Assembly (NCBI GenBank): GCA_963663285.2
Contig: CAXXNI010000002.1
Location: 806,001 to 870,000 of the forward strand
Length of the DNA stretch: 64,000 nt
Reading direction: 5' to 3'
From: CAXXOK01 sp963663285
Lineage (GTDB): Bacteria; Bacillota; Clostridia; Christensenellales; Aristaeellaceae
Shown here piece after piece: positions 8,707 through 17,168 of this stretch (its first letter is position 1; each line of letters begins with the position of its first letter). The notes below the pieces were generated by a model, which was not told the DNA's origin, did no database searches, and saw only the letters and a list, made by a program, of their open reading frames with translations. The translations under genes were made by a program, and so were the position numbers.

Positions 8707-9777
8707 ATGACTGGGAATGGGTTGATACATATAGATACACCGGAGGCGCTAGAACGCTTTCGCAAAGAACATTACTTGTTTGTCTACTCAACCGCGTTGG
8801 AGTTGACAAATTCACCCAATGAAGCGCATCGTATCGCTGCGCAGGTGTTTACAAATATTGGGGAGCATTCGCACAATAGAACCTTATCAAAAAACTGCGA
8901 TATGTTTTTAGCGGCGCAAGTGAATTTAGTATTTGCGCAGTTGAATAGTCATACGCAAAAATCGCAAGCACAAGCAGCAAGACAACTAGTTGCGGATGGC
9001 AGTGTTGATGAAAGCAGACGCCGTGTGGCGCAGAATCGGTCAACGCTTGTTGATGGCACTCGTTTACCCACACAAAATAGTTCGTCTATATCACAAGTGA
9101 TCAACCGGCAGCAACCTGCTCCGGCTGCGCCAACGGAGATAACACAGCCCGTGTATGCACAGCCGGTTCAACCTGCTGGCAAAGCAGTAGTAACAGTGCC
9201 GCCGCAACAGAACGCAGCCAATATAATACAAGAGACCCCGCGAGCAGAAGAGAAAACAGTTATTCAGGGACAGAGCAATCCGGTAACCGCATCGGTACAG
9301 CCGGTTGCAGTACCGGGCATGGCTCCGCCCCAGACAACTGTGACGATTCAATTTTCCGGCCCGTCTCCGTCTATGGAGAGCGTAACAGTCTCTTCTGACA
9401 CCGCGAAAGAGCCTGTGCAACAGTTTATACCCGCAACATATTCGCAACAGGTTAATCAAGGAGCCGGCAAGCTAAAAAGCAAAGATACTACCATAGACAA
9501 GGTGGATTATAACCCGGCTGAAACAGATATGTGGACGCCTGATATGGACAAGGACGGCAAGCAAACAGACAAAGCCGGAGAAGTTGAGAATACAAGCGAA
9601 AAGCGTACTTCGCGATGGGACGATTATATCGAAGCGCCCAATTCGCAGTGGAAGCAAAAGGATTCCGGGAAACCGATTTTGCTCTTTACACTGTTAAACG
9701 GCATATTGATGATTGCCGCCATCGTTACCGTAGCTTATACACTATACAGATTTGGGTTATTACCTAAACTATTTTAA
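8707..9777 (+). CDS. Membrane-anchored protein with sigma-region-2-like N-terminus
   Basis: 356 residues. Residues about 10-50 (ERFRKEHYLFVYSTALELT, then NSPNEAHRIAAQVFTNI) resemble region 2 of extracytoplasmic-function sigma factors. No region 4 follows. The middle is a long Pro/Gln/Thr-rich, low-complexity segment. One transmembrane helix near residues 325-350 leaves a tiny C-terminal tail, so the bulk is on one face of the membrane, probably the cytoplasm as there is no signal peptide. A good AGGAGG sits 8 nt before the start. It is the first gene of the polysaccharide locus and 24 nt precede the next gene. I do not recognise a named family; a scaffold or regulatory anchor for the synthase is a guess. 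Confidence 0.6.
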   Translation: MTGNGLIHIDTPEALERFRKEHYLFVYSTALELTNSPNEAHRIAAQVFTNIGEHSHNRTLSKNCDMFLAAQVNLVFAQLNSHTQKSQAQAARQLVADGSVDESRRRVAQNRSTLVDGTRLPTQNSSSISQVINRQQPAPAAPTEITQPVYAQPVQPAGKAVVTVPPQQNAANIIQETPRAEEKTVIQGQSNPVTASVQPVAVPGMAPPQTTVTIQFSGPSPSMESVTVSSDTAKEPVQQFIPATYSQQVNQGAGKLKSKDTTIDKVDYNPAETDMWTPDMDKDGKQTDKAGEVENTSEKRTSRWDDYIEAPNSQWKQKDSGKPILLFTLLNGILMIAAIVTVAYTLYRFGLLPKLF

Positions 9778-9801
9778 TCCAACAAGGAGGCGATCCGCCA
9801 G

Positions 9802-10512
9802 ATGAGCAAGACAATTGACGATTACGCAGATTACGGATTTACGGTAAAACGGCGAAAATATTATCTGGTTGATGAGGTAGACCGCCACTTGAACGAGTTG
9901 GCTGACGAAGCGGAGATTGAACGCAGCAAGCAGTTAAAATTAGAGACGCAATATCAGCAGCTGCTTAATACCAATAAAAGCCAGGAATCGATGTTATCAT
10001 CCCTGCGCGATAAAACCAAACAGCAGGAAAGTATAATCGTCGATCAGCAGCACAAGCTGGTTGCCATCGGTGATGAACTTACCCAAACCAGCGGTGAAAG
10101 CACAGCACAGAGCGAACACATCGCGCAGTTGAATGCAGAAGTTGCACGCCTGCAAAACCGGATTGATCACATGAACGAACAAATTGCCTATCTGGAAAAG
10201 CAAAGCGCAGAAGATGTGGTGGGACAAGCTGTGCAAAGGGCAGATCAGATCGTTGCCCGGGCGAATATGGACAGCGAGCGGATGATGCAGCAAACCAACG
10301 AACAACGCAGGCAACTGGTTGCCGCTTGCAGAGCAGCTTATTACAGCGCTTTACAGTTTAAAAAAGACCTTGCCGAGCAATTCCGCGGCATGGAAAGAGA
10401 ACTGGACGCGTCTATCGATGTGCTGCAACAGATTGATAATTCACACATGTCGCTCGACCGTGCGGCAGACCCCTCCACGACCCATGAGGAGCCGGGTGAA
10501 GTATTGCCATGA
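9802..10512 (+). CDS. DivIVA-like coiled-coil protein
   Basis: 236 residues. The N-terminal RRKYYLVDEVDRHLNELADE matches the DivIVA/GpsB lipid-binding head pattern. A long coiled coil follows from about residue 35 to 135 (Gln/Glu/Leu heptads). A second helical part (ADQIVARANMDSERMMQQ) resembles the DivIVA C-terminal region. DivIVA proteins bind curved membrane and recruit partners, so this one may place the polysaccharide machinery at poles or septa; that role is inference. AAGGAGG lies 11 nt before the ATG. Its stop overlaps the next start (ATGA), which implies translational coupling. Confidence 0.65.
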   Translation: MSKTIDDYADYGFTVKRRKYYLVDEVDRHLNELADEAEIERSKQLKLETQYQQLLNTNKSQESMLSSLRDKTKQQESIIVDQQHKLVAIGDELTQTSGESTAQSEHIAQLNAEVARLQNRIDHMNEQIAYLEKQSAEDVVGQAVQRADQIVARANMDSERMMQQTNEQRRQLVAACRAAYYSALQFKKDLAEQFRGMERELDASIDVLQQIDNSHMSLDRAADPSTTHEEPGEVLP

Positions 10513-12179
10513 AGAATCGGATATTTTCGCAGAAAATCTTTCGCTATTCAATGTTGGTTCTTCTTTGCAGCAGTTTACTGCTGCTTAGTGGGTGCACGCA
10601 GGAACAGGGATTATCCGCCAGCCAATCGGCCACGCCGGAGCTTATTCACGCTTCGCTGACGCCTGCGCCAACGCTGGTAAACGAACCAGCTGAGTTATAC
10701 GGAAACGTCATCACCAACAAACGCGTCGTTAGCATTATTCTGGAAGGCTATATTGACGATAATACGGTGCAGACCGTTGTTAATGAAATAAAAAGTAAAA
10801 ATGCACCTGCCATATTCTTTATCAGCGGGATTGTTGCCGATGAGCACGCGCAGACCGTTAAACAGATTTCCAGCCAAGGCTTTACGGTTGGTAATTATGG
10901 GTTGAACGGCGAAAAAGATATGCAGGATAACGATGTACTTACAAACATACACCAGTTTCAACGTGGGCAGGAGCTAATTTCAAAGGCAATCGGCAAGCTG
11001 CCAACCCTGTTTCGCTGCAACGGAACCGAGTATACACAGGAGGTTATGCAGGCAGCATCCTATTCCGGTTTGGAAGCGGGCGTTCAGCCGAACATTTATT
11101 TGAACCACGCCAGCTTTGGTACCTATGAAGACGCACGAGCTTGGGTACAAAAACTGGTGCGCGGGTCCATTATTACCATCAAGCTGGGGCAGGCACTGGA
11201 CGCGGATGAATATCAAGGCATTGAGGACATCATGGATAACCGGGCAATTGACCCGCCGCCGATGTTATCCGACCGGATGGAAGATACCATTGCCAATACA
11301 TACGCTAACGTAACCAATGTGGTCGGTTGGCTGTTACAGGCACTGGACGAGATGGATTATACGATTGTCACGCCGCAGCGTTTGCAGCGGGAACATATTA
11401 CTATGTTCGACCATCCTGCCGAACTGGATGCGGAAACATTAGCGATGCTGAATGCAGATAACTATGACTTGCCGGTTACAGACAGTGTTCTAATGAATAC
11501 GCCCAAACAACCGGAAGTGACTGTGAACCCTGAAGCAGCAGCGGACGAAACGTCCGTTGTGGATGGGCAGTTAGCCCAGAACGTTGTGTTTGTGGGCGAT
11601 TCGATCACCATGGGTTTACAGGATTTTGTAGAGTGGCGCCGTTTGACGGAGCCGGAATATTTGGGTGACACCCAGTTTCTGACTACGAATAACTTTAGTA
11701 TTGGGTTGTCTTTGCTGCCGGTAAACAGTGGCATTGAGCATCCGACAATTGATGGAGAGGGCGTAACGGTCGCACAAGGATTAAGCCAGCTTGGCGCAAA
11801 GAACGCCATTATTATGCCGGGGCAAACGGATATTAGCGGCTATACGCAAGAGCAGTTCATCGATAATCTGAAGTTGCTGGTTTATGAAATTCGACAGGCA
11901 AACCCGGACATCACTATTTGGTTGGAATCTGTCCCTCCCGGCATTGAAAACCGGTATACTAAACCAAACAATGGCAAAATATTCAGCTATAACCTTGCAA
12001 TGTACAAATTCTGTTTGCAATATGATATTCCGTTTTTAGACGTTGCTTATCCGCTAAGAAATGCAAAAGGGGATCTGCCCGAAAATTTGTGCTTGGACTC
12101 GGAAACATACGGGTTTCATATTAGCGATGAGGGTTGCGAAAAATGGATTGATTTTATTCGTAACTATATTACCAATTGA
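10509..12179 (+). CDS. Lipoprotein: degenerate polysaccharide deacetylase plus SGNH hydrolase
   Basis: 556 residues. A lipoprotein signal ends in LSGC with Cys29 as the lipidated residue. Residues about 70-290 follow the NodB-fold pattern (AIFFISG, then GFTVGNYG), but the metal-binding Asp and His motifs are missing, so this half is probably not catalytic. Residues about 355-556 are an SGNH/GDSL hydrolase: Ser365 in VGDSITMG, a GQTD block near 438-441 in place of the usual GxND, and His537 in YGFHIS. The SGNH half may remove or transfer acyl groups on a surface polysaccharide. The protein should sit on the outer face of the membrane. It is coupled to the preceding coiled-coil gene by a 4-nt overlap. 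Confidence 0.75.
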   Translation: MKNRIFSQKIFRYSMLVLLCSSLLLLSGCTQEQGLSASQSATPELIHASLTPAPTLVNEPAELYGNVITNKRVVSIILEGYIDDNTVQTVVNEIKSKNAPAIFFISGIVADEHAQTVKQISSQGFTVGNYGLNGEKDMQDNDVLTNIHQFQRGQELISKAIGKLPTLFRCNGTEYTQEVMQAASYSGLEAGVQPNIYLNHASFGTYEDARAWVQKLVRGSIITIKLGQALDADEYQGIEDIMDNRAIDPPPMLSDRMEDTIANTYANVTNVVGWLLQALDEMDYTIVTPQRLQREHITMFDHPAELDAETLAMLNADNYDLPVTDSVLMNTPKQPEVTVNPEAAADETSVVDGQLAQNVVFVGDSITMGLQDFVEWRRLTEPEYLGDTQFLTTNNFSIGLSLLPVNSGIEHPTIDGEGVTVAQGLSQLGAKNAIIMPGQTDISGYTQEQFIDNLKLLVYEIRQANPDITIWLESVPPGIENRYTKPNNGKIFSYNLAMYKFCLQYDIPFLDVAYPLRNAKGDLPENLCLDSETYGFHISDEGCEKWIDFIRNYITN

Positions 12180-12209
12180 CCACGCATAACAGGCGAAGAG
12201 GATTGAGTC

Positions 12210-13994
12210 ATGGCTAAGAGATATTCAACCATTACGGACGTAATGCTTCAACCGCGCCGGGATCGAAGGCTGTTATCACACGTTCCCGACCCGGCAAGCA
12301 TTCGTGCGCCCGAAGACAGGCGTAACAATCTGCATACGGACAAAACCAAACCGCAGTATGCAAATTATGCGGGGCAGCGTTATTTTGCCAATTTTAAAGT
12401 GCTAGTCACTTCAAATGGGCGGCGGCGTTTTCCGGCACGCTGTATGGATATTTCCCAAACCGGCATGCAGATGAAGCTACCGCGCACAGCGCTTGCCAAA
12501 CCCTTAACAATGGATGAGTCCCTTACATTGGACTTTTCACTTTTACCAGGTGTTTTGCACGAAGGAACGGAAGACCATTACCGCGTCAAAGGCAGTGTAG
12601 TACGTTATCTGCCTGAAAATCAGAGCTTTGCCGTCCAGTTTGACCAGCCATTGTATGTATCCCGTCGCAGGAAAAAGGATACGGCGCTTTCATCCATATC
12701 GATCTTCTTCCTGTTTTTAGTTACTTTGGTTATTGTACTGATGCGCACAGAAAGTGTAATGTACTTTAACCAGAACAGTATTTTATATGCTTATTCCATC
12801 GCGACTGCATCGTTCCTGCTATCACGCTATTTGTTCGGTTCTTTGTATAAACCTGTACCGGTAGATCCGAACTATACGCCATCCATCACCATTGTCATTC
12901 CCTGCTTTAACGAAGAGGAATACATTGCCCGTACGATTATGAGCTGTATCGATCAGGATTATCCTCTGGATAAGCTTGAGATCATCATCGTAGATGACGG
13001 GTCTTCAGACCGCTCAGTTGAAGTGATTAAAGACACCGTTACAAAGCTGTGGAGTTTGGATGAGCGGTTCCAAACTAAAAACAGAATCCGTGTATTCATT
13101 CAAAAGCACAATCAGGGCAAACGCGAAGCAATGGCGCTAGGCATTAAAAACGCAAATACGGAACTGATTGGTTTTGTGGATTCGGACAGCTTTTTAGAGC
13201 CGGATGCCATACGCAACCTCGTACAACCGATGTTTGACCCGAAAATGGGCGGCGTATCCGGCCGTACAGATGTTGTCAACACGTACACCAACCACCTGAC
13301 GAAGATGCAATGTGTGCGCTATTATATCAGCTTTCGTATTATCAAGGCGGCAGAAGCATATTTTAATGCTGTTACCTGCCTGTCCGGGCCGTTATCCTGC
13401 TACCGTCTGTCTGCCGTAAAAGAAGTACTCGAACCATGGGTAAACCAGACCTTCCTCGGCCGGAAAGCAACCTTTGGCGATGATCGCAGCCTAACAAACT
13501 TCATTGTGAAAAATTACCGGACATCCTATCAGGACACGGCTATCTGCTCAACGCTGGTGCCCAAGAGCCAAAAAGTGTTTTTAAAACAGCAGATGCGTTG
13601 GAAACGTTCATGGCTGCGCGAAAGCCTGAAGGCCGGCTCCTTTATGTGGCGAAAAGAACCACTGATGTCCATGTCGTTTTATATGGGGCTTTTGATACCG
13701 CTTATTGCTCCGCTGATTATGGTGTACAACCTGATCATCGTTCCCATTACGAAGCATATCTTTCCGACGACGTTCTTGCTGGGTATTTTGATGATGGCTA
13801 TGCTAATGAGCTTGGCGCAGCTTCGGCTTAAAAAGAGTAACCTTTGGATTTATGGCCTGTGGTTTGTGATTTACTATGAAGCCATCTTGCTGTGGCAAAT
13901 GCCATATGCATGGTTTACCTTCTGGGTATCGGATTGGGGCACACGCGGCAACAAGAAGAAAAAGAAAAAACGAAAGACTGCCAGCGACACATAA
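12210..13994 (+). CDS. PilZ-domain GT2 polysaccharide synthase
   Basis: 594 residues. A PilZ domain spans about 55-155, with c-di-GMP contacts RFPAR (Arg73, Arg77) and DISQTG (80-85). Two transmembrane helices follow (about 163-207). The GT2 domain has VDDGSSD (261-267), DSD (324-326), SGPLSCYR, GDD (423-425) and QQMRW (460-464), all hallmarks of processive synthases such as hyaluronan, chitin, cellulose and poly-GlcNAc synthases. C-terminal membrane helices then end in a Lys-rich tail. The SGPL segment and the neighbouring deacetylases favour an amino-sugar polymer, but the product cannot be read from sequence. Fusing PilZ in front of the synthase differs from BcsA, where it is C-terminal, and suggests direct control by c-di-GMP. 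Confidence 0.85.
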   Translation: MAKRYSTITDVMLQPRRDRRLLSHVPDPASIRAPEDRRNNLHTDKTKPQYANYAGQRYFANFKVLVTSNGRRRFPARCMDISQTGMQMKLPRTALAKPLTMDESLTLDFSLLPGVLHEGTEDHYRVKGSVVRYLPENQSFAVQFDQPLYVSRRRKKDTALSSISIFFLFLVTLVIVLMRTESVMYFNQNSILYAYSIATASFLLSRYLFGSLYKPVPVDPNYTPSITIVIPCFNEEEYIARTIMSCIDQDYPLDKLEIIIVDDGSSDRSVEVIKDTVTKLWSLDERFQTKNRIRVFIQKHNQGKREAMALGIKNANTELIGFVDSDSFLEPDAIRNLVQPMFDPKMGGVSGRTDVVNTYTNHLTKMQCVRYYISFRIIKAAEAYFNAVTCLSGPLSCYRLSAVKEVLEPWVNQTFLGRKATFGDDRSLTNFIVKNYRTSYQDTAICSTLVPKSQKVFLKQQMRWKRSWLRESLKAGSFMWRKEPLMSMSFYMGLLIPLIAPLIMVYNLIIVPITKHIFPTTFLLGILMMAMLMSLAQLRLKKSNLWIYGLWFVIYYEAILLWQMPYAWFTFWVSDWGTRGNKKKKKKRKTASDT

Positions 13995-14110
13995 TATTTG
14001 TGGTTATTGCAGAACAAGAATACTGCTTCCATGTTGAACGTATTTCATTTACAGAACAAACAAACTAGTTAAGACCGATCATTGCCATCCGGAAGGAGAA
14101 GCAGAGTCAA

Positions 14111-16054
14111 ATGACCGAATCAAACGATCCAAATAAAGATTTTAGAGCGTCCAAGGCACGCCTACGGCGTTCAAACCGCAAAAAACTACTGCGGTCTATT
14201 ATTGAGGTTGTTTTAATTATTATTGCGGTTGGAATTGCTGTCTATTCCATTGTGCATTCTATTCAAACATCCGCCAGCGGTGGTCCTACCAGTAAGAGCA
14301 GTTCCAGCTTTAATAGCGACGGCCCCTCCGTGCAATCGAGCGCGGGCGCAGACCGGCGTTTTATTGCCATATCTTTTCCTGGATTAACAACATCTACGAG
14401 CCTTGAAAGTAAAATTGTGAATCTGGAGACGTTCAAAGAGCAGATTGAGGCGCTGCATGCATCCGGTTATGTAACGATAACACAGCAGGATATCGCAGAT
14501 TTTTATCTGCGGTACAGTACGCTGCCGGAAAAATCACTCTTCCTCTTCTTTGAAGACGGTATTAAAAGAACAACCGATTATGCGATTGATACTCTGAAAA
14601 AGCATGGTTACAGCGCTACTATCTGTACCTATGCCAATAACTTGCAGGATTTAGAAAGTGACTATATTACTTCTGAGGACATCAAGACGCTGACCAGGAA
14701 TGGATATTGGGAGTTAGGCAGTAACGGTTATCGATTATCCTATATCAATGTATTCGACCGTTATAACAACTTTTTTGGTCAATTGAATGCAAAAGAATTT
14801 CTGGACATTCGCCAATACTTGTGGCGCGACTACAACCATTACTTAATGGATTTCATCCGCGATGAAGACCGGCTGCGGACGGAAAGCGTCGAAGAATTGG
14901 AAAAACGGATTCAGGCAGATTATGAAGGAATGAGTACCGAATACACCAACGCCGTTGGTTATGTACCGGAAATGTATGTGCTGATGCACGCTAATACAGG
15001 CGCTTTCGGTACGGATGCAATTGCAAGCGAAGCAAACCGGAAATGGATTACGAACCTGTACACGATGAACTATAATCGTGAAGGTTCCTGTTTGAATACA
15101 CTTGATTCGTCCATTTATGACCTTACCCGTTTACAGGTGCAAAGCTATTTCTCAACCAACCATATGCTGATGCGGATATGGGATGATACGGGGGATACAT
15201 TGCAATTTGTAACCGGTGACGAGGATGAAGCATCGCATTGGTACGCGGATGACGGCGTTGCCGAATATAAAGGAAACCAAATCATTGTAACCTCCGAACC
15301 TGCAGGGCGCGGTCAAATTACAATGAATACAAAGCTGTTCTCCGATTTGGATATGACGGTTTATGTGCGGGGCAACTTGGTTGGAAGACAAAGCATATGC
15401 CTGCGGACAGACCGCGAATGGGACCACGGTATTGAAATTCGTCTGGAAGATAATAATTTCGAGATTTGGGATGTCGGGGATGATGAGGAGCAGCTGTTCT
15501 TCCAGAACTTGTTTGAATTTGACGGCGGTCCGTATATTTCTACACAGGAAGATGAGCATAACGGATTAGTTGCGCTTCAACAGGCAATTATTCAATACGA
15601 TACCGACCCGCAGCGCATTGCGGAAGCGACGCGGAAGTTACAGGAGCTGTATTTGACCCCTGTTCTTACATTGGAGGACGGCGGCACGCCGTATTATCCG
15701 GTGAATGATACTTCCACGCGGGAAGAGCGTAAATTGAGGATTCGCTTGGTGGGCAGCCGGTTGAGTGTTTGGGTCGATGATAAACCCATCGTAAGCCAAT
15801 TAAAAGTCTCCGGTACGCAGCTAGGTGCGATTTCTTTGGCAGCGAAAGTATATGAGAATACGGAAGAGCAATATACACAGCGGTATATCTACGACGATGT
15901 GTATGACGCGGTTTTCAAAGATATCGTTATTTACGACGCGCAGGATGCGAATAAAGTGTTATACTCATATAACCTCGCGGAAAGAAGAACGATCAATTCC
16001 ATTATTACCGGGTGGTTTAAGTCGATCACGCAGTTCTTTGTAGATCATTTCTAG
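14111..16054 (+). CDS. Membrane-anchored degenerate polysaccharide deacetylase with C-terminal beta domain
   Basis: 647 residues. A short basic N-terminus and one transmembrane helix (about 32-55) anchor it with an extracellular body. Residues about 75-330 follow the polysaccharide deacetylase fold (SLFLFFEDGIKRTTDYAI, then GYWELGSNGYRL). The first motif is FEDG instead of FDDG, and the expected histidines are replaced, so activity is doubtful. Residues about 350-625 look beta-rich, with paired blocks resembling concanavalin-type sugar-binding folds (RLEDNNFEIWDVG; RIRLVGSRLSVWVDDK). A role in holding or threading the polymer from the synthase encoded just upstream is plausible but unproven. 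GGAAGGAG lies 12 nt before the ATG. Confidence 0.65.
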   Translation: MTESNDPNKDFRASKARLRRSNRKKLLRSIIEVVLIIIAVGIAVYSIVHSIQTSASGGPTSKSSSSFNSDGPSVQSSAGADRRFIAISFPGLTTSTSLESKIVNLETFKEQIEALHASGYVTITQQDIADFYLRYSTLPEKSLFLFFEDGIKRTTDYAIDTLKKHGYSATICTYANNLQDLESDYITSEDIKTLTRNGYWELGSNGYRLSYINVFDRYNNFFGQLNAKEFLDIRQYLWRDYNHYLMDFIRDEDRLRTESVEELEKRIQADYEGMSTEYTNAVGYVPEMYVLMHANTGAFGTDAIASEANRKWITNLYTMNYNREGSCLNTLDSSIYDLTRLQVQSYFSTNHMLMRIWDDTGDTLQFVTGDEDEASHWYADDGVAEYKGNQIIVTSEPAGRGQITMNTKLFSDLDMTVYVRGNLVGRQSICLRTDREWDHGIEIRLEDNNFEIWDVGDDEEQLFFQNLFEFDGGPYISTQEDEHNGLVALQQAIIQYDTDPQRIAEATRKLQELYLTPVLTLEDGGTPYYPVNDTSTREERKLRIRLVGSRLSVWVDDKPIVSQLKVSGTQLGAISLAAKVYENTEEQYTQRYIYDDVYDAVFKDIVIYDAQDANKVLYSYNLAERRTINSIITGWFKSITQFFVDHF

Positions 16055-16138
16055 TCAGTATTTTGCTATCAGCCTGTGTAGGCGTTGTATCCATGGGTAT
16101 TGCCAGCGCGCAATATACCTGCCCAAGGAGGATCATGT

Positions 16139-17167
16139 GTGAAGAAGAAGCTTTGCATGTTTGCGGTGCTTATGTTGCTATCTGCTGGGATATATTCCGG
16201 CGCTGCAGCGGAGAGCTATCAATATGGTGCATGGATGCCATACTGGGAGTACGACGATTCTATTCAAGAGTTAAATTCGCTTACGGATAAGCTGGATAAG
16301 GTGATTGCTTTCGCGTGTATCTTCGATGCGAATGATGATGTACTGATGTTGGATGAAACCGAGAACATGCTGCATGAACTACAAAAAGACTGCAAGGGTA
16401 CCGGTACGGCTGTTTACCTCTCCGTAGTCAATGATATTGAAGTTGATATTGGCGTTTATGACAATAAAAATACCGACTTGCTTCGCCGTCTTTTTGCAGA
16501 TGAAGAGTCAATGGCGCTGCATTTAGAATCATTAGTAGGCTTGATTGACCAATACAGACTAACCGGGATAGAACTGGATTATGAGAACATCCGCACCGAT
16601 ACGGAACTTTGGGCACAATATACAGCCTTTATTGAGATGGCATGGTCGGTTTGTAAACGTGATGGTATACAGCTGCGCATAGTGCTACCGTGGAATGCAC
16701 CGGTTTATGTGGATTTGCCGCAGGGGCCGGAATACAGCGTAATGTGCTATAACCTTTTTGGTTATCATAGCGGCCCGGGGCCAAAAGCTGACATTGCCTT
16801 TTTACAAGAGACGTGTGATTATTATCAATCGCTTTTACCCAACGTAAGTATGGCATTTGCAACCGGAGGATTTGATTGGCACGATGGCGAGATAACTTCG
16901 CTTACACAGCAGCAAGCTGAAGAGAACCTATGCGTAGCGGATGCGATGCCGATACGGAATGCCGACAGCGGGGCGCTATGTGCGATTTATGATTTTGATG
17001 GAGAGACGCATGAAGTTTGGTATGCGGATGCGGAAACGCTGGCAATATGGCGAGATACATGCGTAAAAAATGGCTATTCCTCGTTTGATTTCTTCAGATT
17101 GGGCGGCAACGATTTAAACGATTGGAAATGTGAGCTACTTGCGCCTGATATAAAGGGAGAATTTTAA
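16139..17167 (+). CDS. Secreted GH18-like glycoside hydrolase
   Basis: 342 residues from a GTG start, chosen because AAGGAGG lies exactly 7 nt upstream and the result begins with a clean signal peptide ending in GAAAES. The mature protein starts YQYGAWMPYWEYDD, typical of GH18-type barrels. The barrel motif is GIELDYENI, where the usual catalytic DxxDxDxE is reduced: the final acid/base Glu seems kept (LDYEN), but the first Asp is Gly or Leu. It may cleave or bind a GlcNAc-containing polymer. Poly-GlcNAc export systems pair a deacetylase with a glycosidase module, and this gene sits among deacetylases. Weak or altered activity is possible. Confidence 0.65.
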   Translation: MKKKLCMFAVLMLLSAGIYSGAAAESYQYGAWMPYWEYDDSIQELNSLTDKLDKVIAFACIFDANDDVLMLDETENMLHELQKDCKGTGTAVYLSVVNDIEVDIGVYDNKNTDLLRRLFADEESMALHLESLVGLIDQYRLTGIELDYENIRTDTELWAQYTAFIEMAWSVCKRDGIQLRIVLPWNAPVYVDLPQGPEYSVMCYNLFGYHSGPGPKADIAFLQETCDYYQSLLPNVSMAFATGGFDWHDGEITSLTQQQAEENLCVADAMPIRNADSGALCAIYDFDGETHEVWYADAETLAIWRDTCVKNGYSSFDFFRLGGNDLNDWKCELLAPDIKGEF

Positions 17168-17168
17168 C

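Noticed and set aside
16135..16290. ATG-started frame in another phase at the GH18-like gene start
   Set aside because: The GTG at 16139 has ideal ribosome-site spacing and gives a signal peptide followed by a GH18-like protein; the other frame ends early without features.
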